From Solirubrobacterales bacterium (GTDB lineage: Bacteria; Actinomycetota; Thermoleophilia; Solirubrobacterales; Solirubrobacteraceae), in the NCBI GenBank assembly GCA_019240015.1, contig JAFAZB010000020.1, positions 1-9,903 of the forward strand: DNA of 9,903 nucleotides, written 5' to 3'. The notes under the pieces are model-generated. The model had not been told where the DNA came from. It saw only the letters and a program-made list of their open reading frames with translations, and did no database searches. A program made the position numbers and the translations under genes. This document shows positions 1 through 6,307 of this stretch, piece by piece. Positions within the stretch are counted from its first letter, which is position 1. Each line of letters begins with the position of its first letter.

Positions 1-1
1 C

Positions 2-535
2 AGTGCGCTCGTGCACTCGCCCGAAGTCCTGTTCCTCGACGAGCCCACCACCGGGCTCGACCCGGCGTCGCGGCTCACCGTGTGGGAGGAGGTACGCCGC
101 ATCAACGCCGGTGGCACGACCGTCTTCCTGACCACCCAGTACCTGGAGGAGGCGGACAAGCTTTGCGACCGCGTGGCGATCATCGACGTCGGGCGAATCG
201 TGGCCGACGGGACGCCGGCGGCGCTGAAGGCGCAGATGGGGCACGACGCGGTCTCCGTGGCGCTCGATGGGGCCGACGTCGCCGCGACCGAGGCTGCGCT
301 CGATGGGCTACCCGGGCTCGAGCGCGTCGTCGCCGAGCCGGACGCACTGGCGCTATATGTGGAAGACGGCGCCGCTTCGATCCCCGAGATCGTCCGCCGT
401 CTCGACCGCGACCGGATCGAGGTCGGTGCGATCTCAGTCGCACGCCCCACGCTCGACGACGTCTTCCTGCAGGCGACCGGGCGCCGGCTGGAGGAGCACG
501 ACGCCGCCCAGCCGGGGCAGGAGCGGGAATCGTGA
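2..535 (+). CDS. ABC transporter ATP-binding protein, DrrA-like, 5' end missing
   Basis: This is the C-terminal part of the ATPase of an ABC exporter; its N-terminus, with the Walker A loop, lies before the window. The reading frame is open from base 2. The visible part begins close to the Walker B segment VLFLDEPTTGLDP, which includes the catalytic Glu and the D-loop. The switch position that is usually His is Gln (FLTTQYLEEAD), as is common in daunorubicin-resistance type (DrrA) ATPases. The last ~85 residues match the DrrA C-terminal extension and include the typical PTLDDVFLQATGR motif. The TGA stop overlaps the GTG start of the permease, so the two are a co-translated pair. The family exports drugs, lipids or other hydrophobic compounds; the substrate here is unknown. 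The family call is firm. Confidence 0.93.
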   Translation, partial: SALVHSPEVLFLDEPTTGLDPASRLTVWEEVRRINAGGTTVFLTTQYLEEADKLCDRVAIIDVGRIVADGTPAALKAQMGHDAVSVALDGADVAATEAALDGLPGLERVVAEPDALALYVEDGAASIPEIVRRLDRDRIEVGAISVARPTLDDVFLQATGRRLEEHDAAQPGQERES

Positions 536-1287
536 CCGAGGTCCTGCTGCTGGGACGGCGGGCGGTCCGGGAGGTGATCCGCTACCCCGAGGCGACGATC
601 CCGACGTTGTTCATCCCGCTGTTTTTCCTGGTGGTCAACATCGGCCAGGTCTCGAAGACGTTCCCGAGCAGCACGCCGTTCCTCAAGGGTCAGGGGTACG
701 TCGCGTTCCAGCTGCCGGTCTCGCTGATGTTCGCCGTCGCGACCGCCACCTCCGGCCTGGCGCTGGTGACCGAGATCGACGTCGGGTATTTCGACAAGCT
801 GCTGGTCGCGCCGATCCGGCGCTCCTCGATCATCTTCGGCCGCCTGACGGCCGATCTGGTGCGCGGGATCGCGGCGTCCGCGTTCGTGCTGATCGCGGGG
901 ATCGCGCTCGGCGCCCGCGTCCAGAGCGGCGTCGCCGGCGCGCTGGTGATCGTGCTGCTCTCGGCGCTGTTCGGGGTCGCCTACGCCGGCTTCGGGATCC
1001 TGATCGCGCTGCGGACCAGGAACGTGCAGGCCACGCAGTCGAGCTTCCTGCTGTTCTTCCCGCTGCTGTTCCTGACTCCGAACTTCGTTCCCTTCAACCG
1101 GCTCTCCTCATTGATGGAGACCCTGGCCCGGATCAACCCCGTGAGCTACGTGATCGTCGGGCTGCGCTCGCTCGTGATCGACGGCTGGGACGCGGGCAAG
1201 CTCGCGGTCTGCCTGCTGGTGATCCTGGCGATGGGCCTGATCCTGACCGTGCTCTCACTCCGCGCGATCGCCACCTACGACCGGTGA
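532..1287 (+). CDS. ABC-2 type transporter permease, DrrB-like
   Basis: This is the membrane subunit (251 aa) that partners the preceding ATPase in an ABC-2 exporter. A longer open frame runs upstream, but it is only a shadow of the ATPase. The GTG at 532 is chosen because it overlaps the ATPase stop (GTGA) and opens directly into the typical cytoplasmic N-terminus (LLGRRAVREVIRYPEATIPT). Hydrophobic segments are visible at roughly residues 22-37, 60-80, 112-132, 138-160, 172-190 and 220-243, consistent with the six-helix ABC-2 fold. The segment ARINPVSYVIVGLRSLVIDG near residue 200 is the conserved motif between the last helices of DrrB-type permeases. The hydrophobic-compound efflux role comes from the family; the cargo cannot be inferred. 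Confidence 0.93.
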   Translation: MTEVLLLGRRAVREVIRYPEATIPTLFIPLFFLVVNIGQVSKTFPSSTPFLKGQGYVAFQLPVSLMFAVATATSGLALVTEIDVGYFDKLLVAPIRRSSIIFGRLTADLVRGIAASAFVLIAGIALGARVQSGVAGALVIVLLSALFGVAYAGFGILIALRTRNVQATQSSFLLFFPLLFLTPNFVPFNRLSSLMETLARINPVSYVIVGLRSLVIDGWDAGKLAVCLLVILAMGLILTVLSLRAIATYDR

Positions 1288-1292
1288 GGGGA

Positions 1293-1366
1293 GGCGGGGC
1301 CCGCCCGACGCCGCGCCCGTGCGCCTCGCCGTGTGCGGAGGCGCCCGGGCGGGCGCTCTGCGCCCG
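1293..1366. terminator. two GC-rich hairpins, candidate terminator region
   Basis: Six bases after the permease stop is GGCGG-GGC-CCGCC (1293-1305). A second, stronger hairpin, CGGGCGC-TCT-GCGCCCG, lies at 1350-1366. The gap separates two convergent genes, so a terminator is expected. Neither stem is followed by a T tract, so this rests on position and pairing only. Confidence 0.35.
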
Positions 1367-1440
1367 GTCGGCATGCTCAATCACCCAAACTGGACCCACG
1401 GCCCCGGCGAAAGTGGGCGCTCGTGCAGGTCCGCGGCGCG

Positions 1441-1638
1441 TCAGCTCCGGATGCCACGGCGCGATCGTGAGCTCGTGGGATCCTGGAGCATGTTCCATTC
1501 GCTGCCGGCGGCACGTCCCGCGGTCGGGTCGATGCTCTCCCGTAGGCGTAGCGCCTCGCGATCGGGCTCGAGGCCGCCTCGCTTGAAGGTCAGGATCGCC
1601 CGGAGCCGGGCCCCGACTGGGCTTCTCGGATTGCTCAT
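1441..1638 (-). CDS. small basic protein of unknown function (65 aa)
   Basis: I do not recognise this protein. The start is well supported: AGGAGG sits 5 nt before the ATG, one of the best Shine-Dalgarno sequences in the window. The 65-aa product starts MSNPRSPVGARLRAILTFKR and ends SSRSRRGIRS. It contains 12 Arg and one Lys, with an Arg-rich tail, one Trp (W48), no Cys and no hydrophobic membrane segment. That points to a cytoplasmic, perhaps nucleic-acid or partner-binding protein, but this is only inference from composition. It is transcribed divergently from the Crp-family regulator, so the two may share a control region. A longer open frame continues upstream to 2208, but it overlaps the regulator gene and is not credible. 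The gene could be a lineage-specific small ORF or a spurious one. Confidence 0.6.
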   Translation of the reverse strand: MSNPRSPVGARLRAILTFKRGGLEPDREALRLRESIDPTAGRAAGSEWNMLQDPTSSRSRRGIRS

Positions 1639-1643
1639 TGCTT

Positions 1644-1649
1644 CCTCCT
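1644..1649 (-). promoter_or_regulatory. consensus Shine-Dalgarno for the 65-aa small ORF
   Basis: The minus strand reads AGGAGG-AAGCA-ATG, with 5 nt of spacing. This fixes the start at 1638 inside a longer open frame and is the main evidence that the small ORF is translated. Confidence 0.7.
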
Positions 1650-1786
1650 GAGATGGGGTTCGGTTCAAAATGGCTGTCTGTACTTGGTGATAGCCGCTTT
1701 TGGAGGCGCGCAGGCGTGCGCGGTCCGATGACGAACCGCCGGTGTCCGCGTGCAGACAGCGGCTGCCGAGGGGAACACTGAGAGCG

Positions 1787-2566
1787 GTGGAAGGCGAGTT
1801 CGAGCTGACCGGACGCGGCGTCGCGGTGCTGGACGCCGACCCGGATCTGGCCAGCGGCCTCGAGCCGGACGACCAGCAGCAGGCACGCCGGCGGGCGGTC
1901 GCCGCGGTGATCGATCTCGAGCCCCCCGCCTGGAGGCCCGAGGGCCTCAGCGCGATCGCCAACGACGGTTGGCTGGGGCTGCTGATGCTCGAGGGGCTGA
2001 TGATCCGCCGGGTCACCGTCGGCAAGCGGGTGGCGTGCGAGCTGTTCGGACCGGGAGACCTGATCCGCCCCTGGGACACGGACGGCGAGTACGACCCGCT
2101 GCCGATCTCGGTCCAGTGGCTGGTGCTGAGATCCGCCCGGCTCGCCGTCCTGGACACGGCATTCGCGCTGCGGATCGCCCGCTGGCCCGCGATCACCAGC
2201 CGGCTCATGGCTCGTGTCGCCCAGCGCGCCCGCTACTTCGCCCTGACCCAGGCGGTGACCCACCTACCGCGGGTCACCTCGCGACTGCTGATCTTCTTCT
2301 GGCTGCTCGCCGAGCGGTGGGGGAGGGTGGGGCCCGACGGGATCCAGGTCAGGCTGCCGCTGACGCACGAGGTGCTGGCGATGCTCGTGGGGGCCCACCG
2401 GCCCACGGTCACCGTCGCCCTCCAGCGTCTGGCTCGCGCCGAGCTGTTGCTCCGTGAGCGCCCCGATCGCTGGCTGCTGACTCGGAGCGCGATCGACTCG
2501 CTGGCGGAACCGGAGAGCATCGAACCCGGGCGGTCGATGGATACCCGGTCGGCACCTGGCCTGTGA
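1787..2566 (+). CDS. Crp/Fnr family transcriptional regulator
   Basis: This is a DNA-binding regulator of about 259 aa. The N-terminal half resembles a degenerate cyclic-nucleotide-binding beta-roll, with the segments GWLGLLMLEGLMIRRV, GKRVACELFGPGDLIRPW and SARLAVLD. The C-terminal winged helix is clear around residues 190-235 (LPLTHEVLAMLVGAHRPTVT, then VALQRLARAELL), the layout of HTH_Crp. There is no Cys cluster for an iron-sulphur sensor, and the canonical cAMP-contacting residues are not evident, so the ligand is unknown. The start is uncertain. GTG 1787 is preferred because it begins at the conserved region and has GAGGGG about 13 nt upstream; GTG 1742 and TTG 1700 are in-frame alternatives. 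The gene is divergent from the 65-aa ORF and convergent with the peroxidase gene. Confidence 0.88.
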   Translation: MEGEFELTGRGVAVLDADPDLASGLEPDDQQQARRRAVAAVIDLEPPAWRPEGLSAIANDGWLGLLMLEGLMIRRVTVGKRVACELFGPGDLIRPWDTDGEYDPLPISVQWLVLRSARLAVLDTAFALRIARWPAITSRLMARVAQRARYFALTQAVTHLPRVTSRLLIFFWLLAERWGRVGPDGIQVRLPLTHEVLAMLVGAHRPTVTVALQRLARAELLLRERPDRWLLTRSAIDSLAEPESIEPGRSMDTRSAPGL

Positions 2567-2578
2567 ACTCGCCGCGGA

Positions 2579-2594
2579 CCCGCAGCTACGCGGG
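2579..2594. terminator. hairpin at convergent gene ends, possible bidirectional terminator
   Basis: CCCGC-AGCTAC-GCGGG forms a 5-bp GC stem in the 19-nt gap between the Crp-family stop (2566) and the peroxidase stop (2586), and it overlaps the last peroxidase codons. There is no T tract. It is weak evidence beyond its position between convergent genes. Confidence 0.25.
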
Positions 2595-3932
2595 GGCGTG
2601 GACCCCGTCCGGCACCAGGATGTCCCGCAGTCCGAACGGCTCGACCCGAGCGGGGAGCGTCGGCTGCCAGCCCGGATCGAGCGCCAGGTAGGACTCCGGG
2701 TCAAGCGTGATGATCCCCAGCAGCACCTCGCCGACGATCCGTCCCCCGACCGGGCCCAGCCGATCGCCGTGCTGCCGGATCGCGGCCTCCCGCAGGATGT
2801 AGAGCCACAACGGCGTCTCCTGCTCCCAGCCGTGGCGGCTCAGCCCGAGCTCCTCGTCGCCGAGCACCTCGACGCCGAGCAGCCGAGCGACGCTCTCCCC
2901 CGACGGCAGCCCGGTGCCCTCGCCCCGGATCAGGTCTCGTACGGCCAGCGAGTGCGACGCCGCGTCATCGACCGCGCCCGTGATCGCCTGGGGCAGCGCG
3001 ATCAGCGAGCTGGGCAGCTGGCCATCGATCGGCTTGGCCCGCTGAGCCGGCGGACGCCCCGGAACGTCGAACAGCAGCGAGAAGTCCACCTGGTGCTGCC
3101 CCACCTCGCAAAAGCCGATCAGGTCCGGGAACACGGGCAGGCGTGGGCCGCCGGCCTGTAGCTGGTAGAGCTGGCGGACCTGTGAGTGGCCGTAGCGATA
3201 GGCCGCATCTGCGAACTCCACCGGGATGTAAGGCTGCCGCTGGGGGCGGTAGTGGCGGGGCCCGTCCGCCAGCAGCTCGGCCACCAGCTCCTCGCCGACG
3301 GTCAACGGGAGAAACTCGTTGACGATCACCCACTGGTAGTGCCAGCTCAGGGCCCTCCGGGCTTCGTCGAACAGCTCCGCCTCGGCGCAGCCATCCGCTC
3401 GCAGCCGGTCCACCAGGCGGTTGTGGGTACGCAGGAAGCCGAGCTGCATCTGGCTCATGAACACGTGCACGTCGTTGCGCGGGTCCCCGATCAGCGCGTA
3501 GCCCTCCTGATTGCGGGGCAGATCGCCGTCTGCCACGAGCAGCTTGGCCGGGTCAGCCCGCTGGTACATGTACGGCGAGCCCAGTGGACCGCCGCCGTAC
3601 AGCGACTCCAGGTTGGCCCGCGGCGAGCGCATGTTGCGCAACGCCGACAGATCGCTGTGGGCACGCAGCGGTGAGCGGTCGGCGGTTAGGTCGTGCGCGA
3701 CGTACTGGCCAAAGAACGGCCAGCCGGCCTCCACCGAGGAGTCCGTCTCGCAATCCCCGCCGTCACAGAAGCCGCCCGCCACACCGATCAGACGAAGCTG
3801 CTGCTCATCGACCTGGAGCGCCGGCAGCTCGAACATGCGCCCATAGCGCCCGCCCTCTCCCGCTACGGGCGCGTCGATCCGCTCCGGGGCCAGGCAGTGA
3901 TCGCGCAGGTGAACCGCCGCTCCGGAGCTCAT
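2586..3932 (-). CDS. animal-type haem peroxidase, bacterial clade
   Basis: This protein (448 aa) belongs to the peroxidase-cyclooxygenase (animal haem peroxidase) superfamily and should use H2O2 to oxidise small substrates. The visible active site has distal Gln76 and His80 in WPFFGQYVAHDLT, catalytic Arg152 in GDPRNDVHVF, the FLRTHNRL helix (166-173), and proximal His249 in DAAYRYGHSQVRQLY. Asp81, next to the distal His, matches the Ca2+ ligand of mammalian enzymes. The two residues that form ester links to haem in myeloperoxidase (Asp94, Glu242) are Ala79 and Val155 here, so haem is probably not ester-bound. No signal peptide or membrane segment is seen, suggesting a cytoplasmic enzyme. The start is the ATG that overlaps the upstream stop (TGATG); the open frame before it lies inside the NmrA gene. 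The substrate is unknown. Confidence 0.93.
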   Translation of the reverse strand: MSSGAAVHLRDHCLAPERIDAPVAGEGGRYGRMFELPALQVDEQQLRLIGVAGGFCDGGDCETDSSVEAGWPFFGQYVAHDLTADRSPLRAHSDLSALRNMRSPRANLESLYGGGPLGSPYMYQRADPAKLLVADGDLPRNQEGYALIGDPRNDVHVFMSQMQLGFLRTHNRLVDRLRADGCAEAELFDEARRALSWHYQWVIVNEFLPLTVGEELVAELLADGPRHYRPQRQPYIPVEFADAAYRYGHSQVRQLYQLQAGGPRLPVFPDLIGFCEVGQHQVDFSLLFDVPGRPPAQRAKPIDGQLPSSLIALPQAITGAVDDAASHSLAVRDLIRGEGTGLPSGESVARLLGVEVLGDEELGLSRHGWEQETPLWLYILREAAIRQHGDRLGPVGGRIVGEVLLGIITLDPESYLALDPGWQPTLPARVEPFGLRDILVPDGVHAPA

Positions 3933-4786
3933 CACTGGCCTCTCGCTTCGCCCAGCAGCTGGTCCAGCGTGCGCGGCGCGCTGCCGGTCAGCCGCTGGAT
4001 CGAGTCGGTGATCTGGGCGGCGTAGCCGTCCTCGCCGGAGCGCCGGTAGTCCTGGAACAGCTCGACGAGCGAGTCCACGAGCCAACTGCTCATGCCGTAC
4101 CCGGCGAGCGCCGTCCGGACATCGTCGTCGGCAGCTTCGGCGTAGGTGACGCTACGACCGAGTCTCTGCGAGAGCTTGGCTGCGACATCGCGATAGGCGA
4201 GCGCCTCCGGCCCGGTGAGGTCGACCTCGGCGCCCGCGTGATCCGGCTCGGTCAGCAGCGCCGCGGCCACTGCACCGACGTCACGGGTGTCGACCATGCT
4301 GATCCGCGCCTGGCCGGCGTTGGCGTAGAACACGCCGTCCTTGCCGATCGAAGGGATCGTGTTCTCCAGGATGTTCTGCATGAACAGGTTGGGGCGAAGG
4401 ATCGCGTAGGGGATGTTCGCAGCGCGAAGGTACGCGTCGCACGCGCCGTGGTCGCGGACGAACGTCGCCGGGGAGTCGGGATCTGAGCCCAAGATCGAGC
4501 TGCGGACCAGCCGCTCGACGCGCGCCTCGCTCGCCGCATCGATCGCAGCGCGGTTCAGCGCCACCTCGTCCGGACGGGGACCGCAGAGCAGGAACACCCG
4601 GTCGACATGCTTCATGGCGTTTGCCAAAGACTCGGGATTGGCCAGATCGCCGGCCGTCACCTGCACCTCGGCCGGGAAGCCGGCCTCCCCGGACCGCGCC
4701 AGCGCCCTGACCTGCTCGCCCTGCTCGAGCAGCCGGCTGATCAGCGCAGAGCCGATCTTGCTGCGGCCGCCGACGACGAGGATCAT
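3932..4786 (-). CDS. NmrA-like / SDR-type NAD(P)-binding protein
   Basis: This 284-aa protein belongs to the atypical short-chain dehydrogenase (NmrA/HSCARG, QOR2-like) group: an NAD(P)H-binding Rossmann fold acting as a reductase or redox sensor. The nucleotide loop is near the N-terminus (VVGGRSKIGSALISRLLEQG). Gly6 and Gly12 of the GxxGxxG pattern are kept, but the middle Gly is Ser9. Other family landmarks are VTAGDLANPESL, VDRVFLLCGP, ILRPNLFMQN and VDTRDVGAVAAALL. The usual YxxxK catalytic pair of classical SDRs is not evident, which is typical of NmrA-like members. It is the first gene of an operon with the haem peroxidase (1-nt overlap, TGATG) and is divergent from the LysR gene, its likely regulator. 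No good Shine-Dalgarno precedes the ATG. The substrate is unknown; quinone or other electrophile reduction is a guess from relatives. Confidence 0.9.
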   Translation of the reverse strand: MILVVGGRSKIGSALISRLLEQGEQVRALARSGEAGFPAEVQVTAGDLANPESLANAMKHVDRVFLLCGPRPDEVALNRAAIDAASEARVERLVRSSILGSDPDSPATFVRDHGACDAYLRAANIPYAILRPNLFMQNILENTIPSIGKDGVFYANAGQARISMVDTRDVGAVAAALLTEPDHAGAEVDLTGPEALAYRDVAAKLSQRLGRSVTYAEAADDDVRTALAGYGMSSWLVDSLVELFQDYRRSGEDGYAAQITDSIQRLTGSAPRTLDQLLGEARGQ

Positions 4787-4791
4787 CGCTT

Positions 4792-4806
4792 ACGCGCCCG
4801 GCGCGT
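4792..4806. other. 6-bp hairpin in the leader of the NmrA-like gene
   Basis: ACGCGC-CCG-GCGCGT is a perfect 6-bp stem with a 3-nt loop. It ends 5 nt before the ATG of the NmrA-like gene, where a ribosome-binding site would be expected and none is seen. It may influence translation initiation, or it may simply reflect GC-rich sequence. Confidence 0.35.
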
Positions 4807-4834
4807 CGATCAGCAGGTGGGCCACGGTAACTCG

Positions 4835-4863
4835 AATCTAACCCTCGCCGGGCAGCTCGGCAA
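4835..4863 (-). promoter_or_regulatory. promoter of the NmrA-peroxidase operon
   Basis: On the minus strand, TTGCCG (4863-4858) and TAGATT (4840-4835) are separated by exactly 17 nt. They form a good housekeeping-sigma -35/-10 pair, with a predicted transcript start near 4828, about 40 nt before the ATG at 4786. A palindromic candidate LysR site (4873-4888) lies just upstream of the -35. Confidence 0.6.
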
Positions 4864-4872
4864 GACCGACTG

Positions 4873-4888
4873 GGTCTGGAGCCAGACC
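4873..4888. promoter_or_regulatory. palindrome, candidate LysR-family operator
   Basis: GGTCTGG-AG-CCAGACC is a perfect 7-2-7 inverted repeat in the LysR/NmrA intergenic gap. Its centre is about 52 nt upstream of the predicted start of the NmrA operon transcript and about 42 nt upstream of the lysR start codon. Those are the usual positions for activation of the target and autorepression. A further GACC-N5-GGTC dyad (4864-4876) and outer CGGCAA...TTGCCG arms (4858-4896) surround it, suggesting more than one half-site. Confidence 0.6.
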
Positions 4889-4908
4889 GGTTGCCGATTG
4901 CGGCGGGT

Positions 4909-4914
4909 TAGGCT
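4909..4914 (+). promoter_or_regulatory. -10 element of a probable leaderless lysR transcript
   Basis: TAGGCT lies 8 nt before the GTG start of the LysR gene, and no Shine-Dalgarno is present between them. This matches the leaderless transcripts common in actinobacteria. No convincing -35 is found at normal spacing; the expected region overlaps the palindrome at 4873-4888. Confidence 0.4.
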
Positions 4915-4922
4915 GCGCGGAC

Positions 4923-5831
4923 GTGCTCGAGCTGCGCCACCTCCGCTACTTTCTCGCCGTCGCCGAGGAGCGAAGCATCAGCCGCGCCGCGCAGCGGTTG
5001 CACATGGCGCAGTCCCCGCTGAGCGCCGCGATCCGCAGGCTCGAGACGGATATCGGCGCCGAGCTGCTCTCGCGTGGCTCACGCGGAGTGACGCTGACGC
5101 CAGCGGGCGACGCACTGCTTGAGCGTGCGCGGCGCATCCTTGAGAGCGTCGACGGGGCAGTCGCCGCCGCGCGCCGGGCGGCCGCCGGAGAGCTGGGGAC
5201 GCTACGTGTGGGCTTCAGCTGGAGCGCCCGGTTCGCCACGCTGCCCGCGCTGGGGCAGCAGTTTGCCGAGCGCTTTCCCGAGGTCACGATGATCACCCAG
5301 GAGATGTGGAACGCTGACATGCCGACGGCGCTGCGCTCGGGGACCATCGACCTGGCGGTCAGCCTGTGCGCCGAACGGGAGACCGAGCTCGAGGCAGAGG
5401 TGATCCTGTGCGAGCCAGTGGTCGTGCTGCTCCCCGCTCGGCATCGCCTGGCCGAACGCGCGCGAATCGACTTGGCGGACCTGTCGCAGGAGTCATTCTC
5501 GGTCTTCCCGCGCGAGCTGGCCCCGCGCCTTCATGACGCGCTGCTGGCGATCTGCCGACGTGCCGGGTTCGAGCCCAAAGTCAGTCGGATCCCGTTTCAC
5601 TCGGCCGGAGACATCGGCACCTTTGCCGACTCCGGTGCGGTGGCGCTGGTTCCCGACTCGGTCCGGGGCGGGGTTCCCGGTACCGCGGCGGTGTCGCTCG
5701 GCAGGCCGCAGGCGATCCTCGAGACCGCGCTCGTCTGGCACTCACCGTCACTCTCGCCTGCGGCCAGCCGGTTTCGAGAGCTCGCCCGATCGGCCTTCAC
5801 GGCTCGCTCGGAGAGCCCCGCGGTGCGCTGA
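4923..5831 (+). CDS. LysR family transcriptional regulator
   Basis: This is a standard-length LysR regulator (302 aa) that binds DNA as a tetramer and responds to a small ligand. The N-terminal winged HTH spans residues 1-60: LRHLRYFLAVAEERSISRAA, then QRLHMAQSPLSAAIRRLE, GAELLSR and GVTLTPAGDALLERARRIL. A linker helix to about residue 90 leads into the periplasmic-binding-like effector domain (TLRVGFSWSARFATLPALGQ, GTIDLAV, EPVVVLLPARHRLA, DSGAVALVPDSV). The start is GTG 4923, immediately followed by the conserved LELRHLRYFLAV; transcription is probably leaderless. It is divergent from the NmrA-peroxidase operon and is its likely regulator. It is convergent with the first VOC gene, the stops being 14 nt apart. 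The ligand is unknown. Confidence 0.95.
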   Translation: MLELRHLRYFLAVAEERSISRAAQRLHMAQSPLSAAIRRLETDIGAELLSRGSRGVTLTPAGDALLERARRILESVDGAVAAARRAAAGELGTLRVGFSWSARFATLPALGQQFAERFPEVTMITQEMWNADMPTALRSGTIDLAVSLCAERETELEAEVILCEPVVVLLPARHRLAERARIDLADLSQESFSVFPRELAPRLHDALLAICRRAGFEPKVSRIPFHSAGDIGTFADSGAVALVPDSVRGGVPGTAAVSLGRPQAILETALVWHSPSLSPAASRFRELARSAFTARSESPAVR

Positions 5832-5845
5832 CGCCGGGTGCCTGT

Positions 5846-6220
5846 CTACCGGTGCGTCATCGCTTGTAGCGCCCAGCCGTTTCCGTCGAGATCCTGGAAG
5901 AAGACAAAGCTCCCCCAGGGGAAGACTTGGACGTCGCTCACCTCGACGCCCCGCGCGGCGAGCTCCGCGCGGCTCTGCTCGGCGTCGTCTACCACCATCT
6001 GCAGGCCCTCGACCGACCCTGGCTTCATTTGATGGGCACCGGAGGTCAGCGCGATCGAGCAGGCGGACCCGGGAGGGGTTAGCTGGACGAAGCGAAGCTC
6101 ATCGCTCACCTGGTGGTCGTGGTCTGCGGTGAAGCCCACCTGTTCGACATAGAACGCCTTCGCCCGGTCGATGTCCGACACCGGGACCTGGATCAGCTCG
6201 AGTCGCATTCCGCTGGCCAT
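5846..6220 (-). CDS. VOC family protein (glyoxalase/bleomycin-resistance fold)
   Basis: This is a small one-domain VOC protein of 124 aa. It starts with the typical first beta-alpha unit (MRLELIQVPVSDIDRAKAFY, then VEQVGF) and continues with RFVQLTPPGSACSIAL and the C-terminal signature VFFQDLDGNGWALQ. VOC proteins dimerise and are metal-dependent lyases, dioxygenases, isomerases or antibiotic-binding proteins. The substrate is not predictable here, and the usual C-terminal metal Glu appears to be replaced (NGWALQ), so a binding role is possible. The ATG at 6220 has AAAGGA 5 nt upstream on the minus strand. It is divergent from the MarR gene across a gap of GCTAA/TTAGC palindromes, so MarR is its likely repressor. 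Confidence 0.92.
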   Translation of the reverse strand: MASGMRLELIQVPVSDIDRAKAFYVEQVGFTADHDHQVSDELRFVQLTPPGSACSIALTSGAHQMKPGSVEGLQMVVDDAEQSRAELAARGVEVSDVQVFPWGSFVFFQDLDGNGWALQAMTHR

Positions 6221-6245
6221 GTGGATCCTTTCGGTCGTCCTCGGA

Positions 6246-6261
6246 GGCTAAACTCTTAGCC
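6246..6261. promoter_or_regulatory. palindrome 1 of the MarR/VOC control region
   Basis: GGCTAA-ACTC-TTAGCC is a perfect 6-4-6 inverted repeat, 15 nt upstream of the VOC Shine-Dalgarno. AT-rich dyads of this kind in the gap of a divergent MarR gene are the usual MarR operators. The half-site GCTAA is shared with the second palindrome. Confidence 0.65.
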
Positions 6262-6277
6262 CGTGAGGCATTCGGGA

Positions 6278-6299
6278 GCTAAGTATCTTAGCAGCTAAG
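6278..6299. promoter_or_regulatory. palindrome 2 of the MarR/VOC control region
   Basis: GCTAAG-TAT-CTTAGC (6278-6292) is a perfect 6-3-6 inverted repeat. Its right arm pairs again with the next half-site, CTTAGC-A-GCTAAG (6287-6299), giving three alternating half-sites 9 nt before the marR start. This fits autorepression by MarR. Confidence 0.65.
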
Positions 6300-6307
6300 G
6301 CATAGCG

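Noticed and set aside
110..160. Gln in place of the switch His of the ABC ATPase as a sign of a dead ATPase
   Set aside because: The TTQYLEEAD sequence is normal for DrrA-type exporters, so it is not a defect.
82..531. N-terminal extension of the ABC permease
   Set aside because: It is the out-of-frame shadow of the ATPase gene. The GTG at 532 overlaps the ATPase stop and begins the conserved permease.
1651..1786. A Crp-type TGTGA-N6-TCACA operator upstream of the Crp-family gene
   Set aside because: Only a lone TTGGTGA half is seen, with no matching arm. No convincing -35/-10 pair could be placed on either strand.
1133..2263. A 376-codon minus-strand open frame over the permease end, the gap and the Crp gene
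   Set aside because: It overlaps two well-supported genes. Its product is low-complexity Arg/Pro/Gly-rich, typical of antisense frames in GC-rich DNA.
3933..4085. N-terminal extension of the peroxidase (51 more codons)
   Set aside because: It lies entirely within the NmrA-like gene. The TGATG junction and the start of family similarity favour 3932.
3584..4486. A 300-codon plus-strand open frame opposite the peroxidase and NmrA-like genes
   Set aside because: It is antisense to two genes with clear family motifs, and its product shows no recognisable domain.
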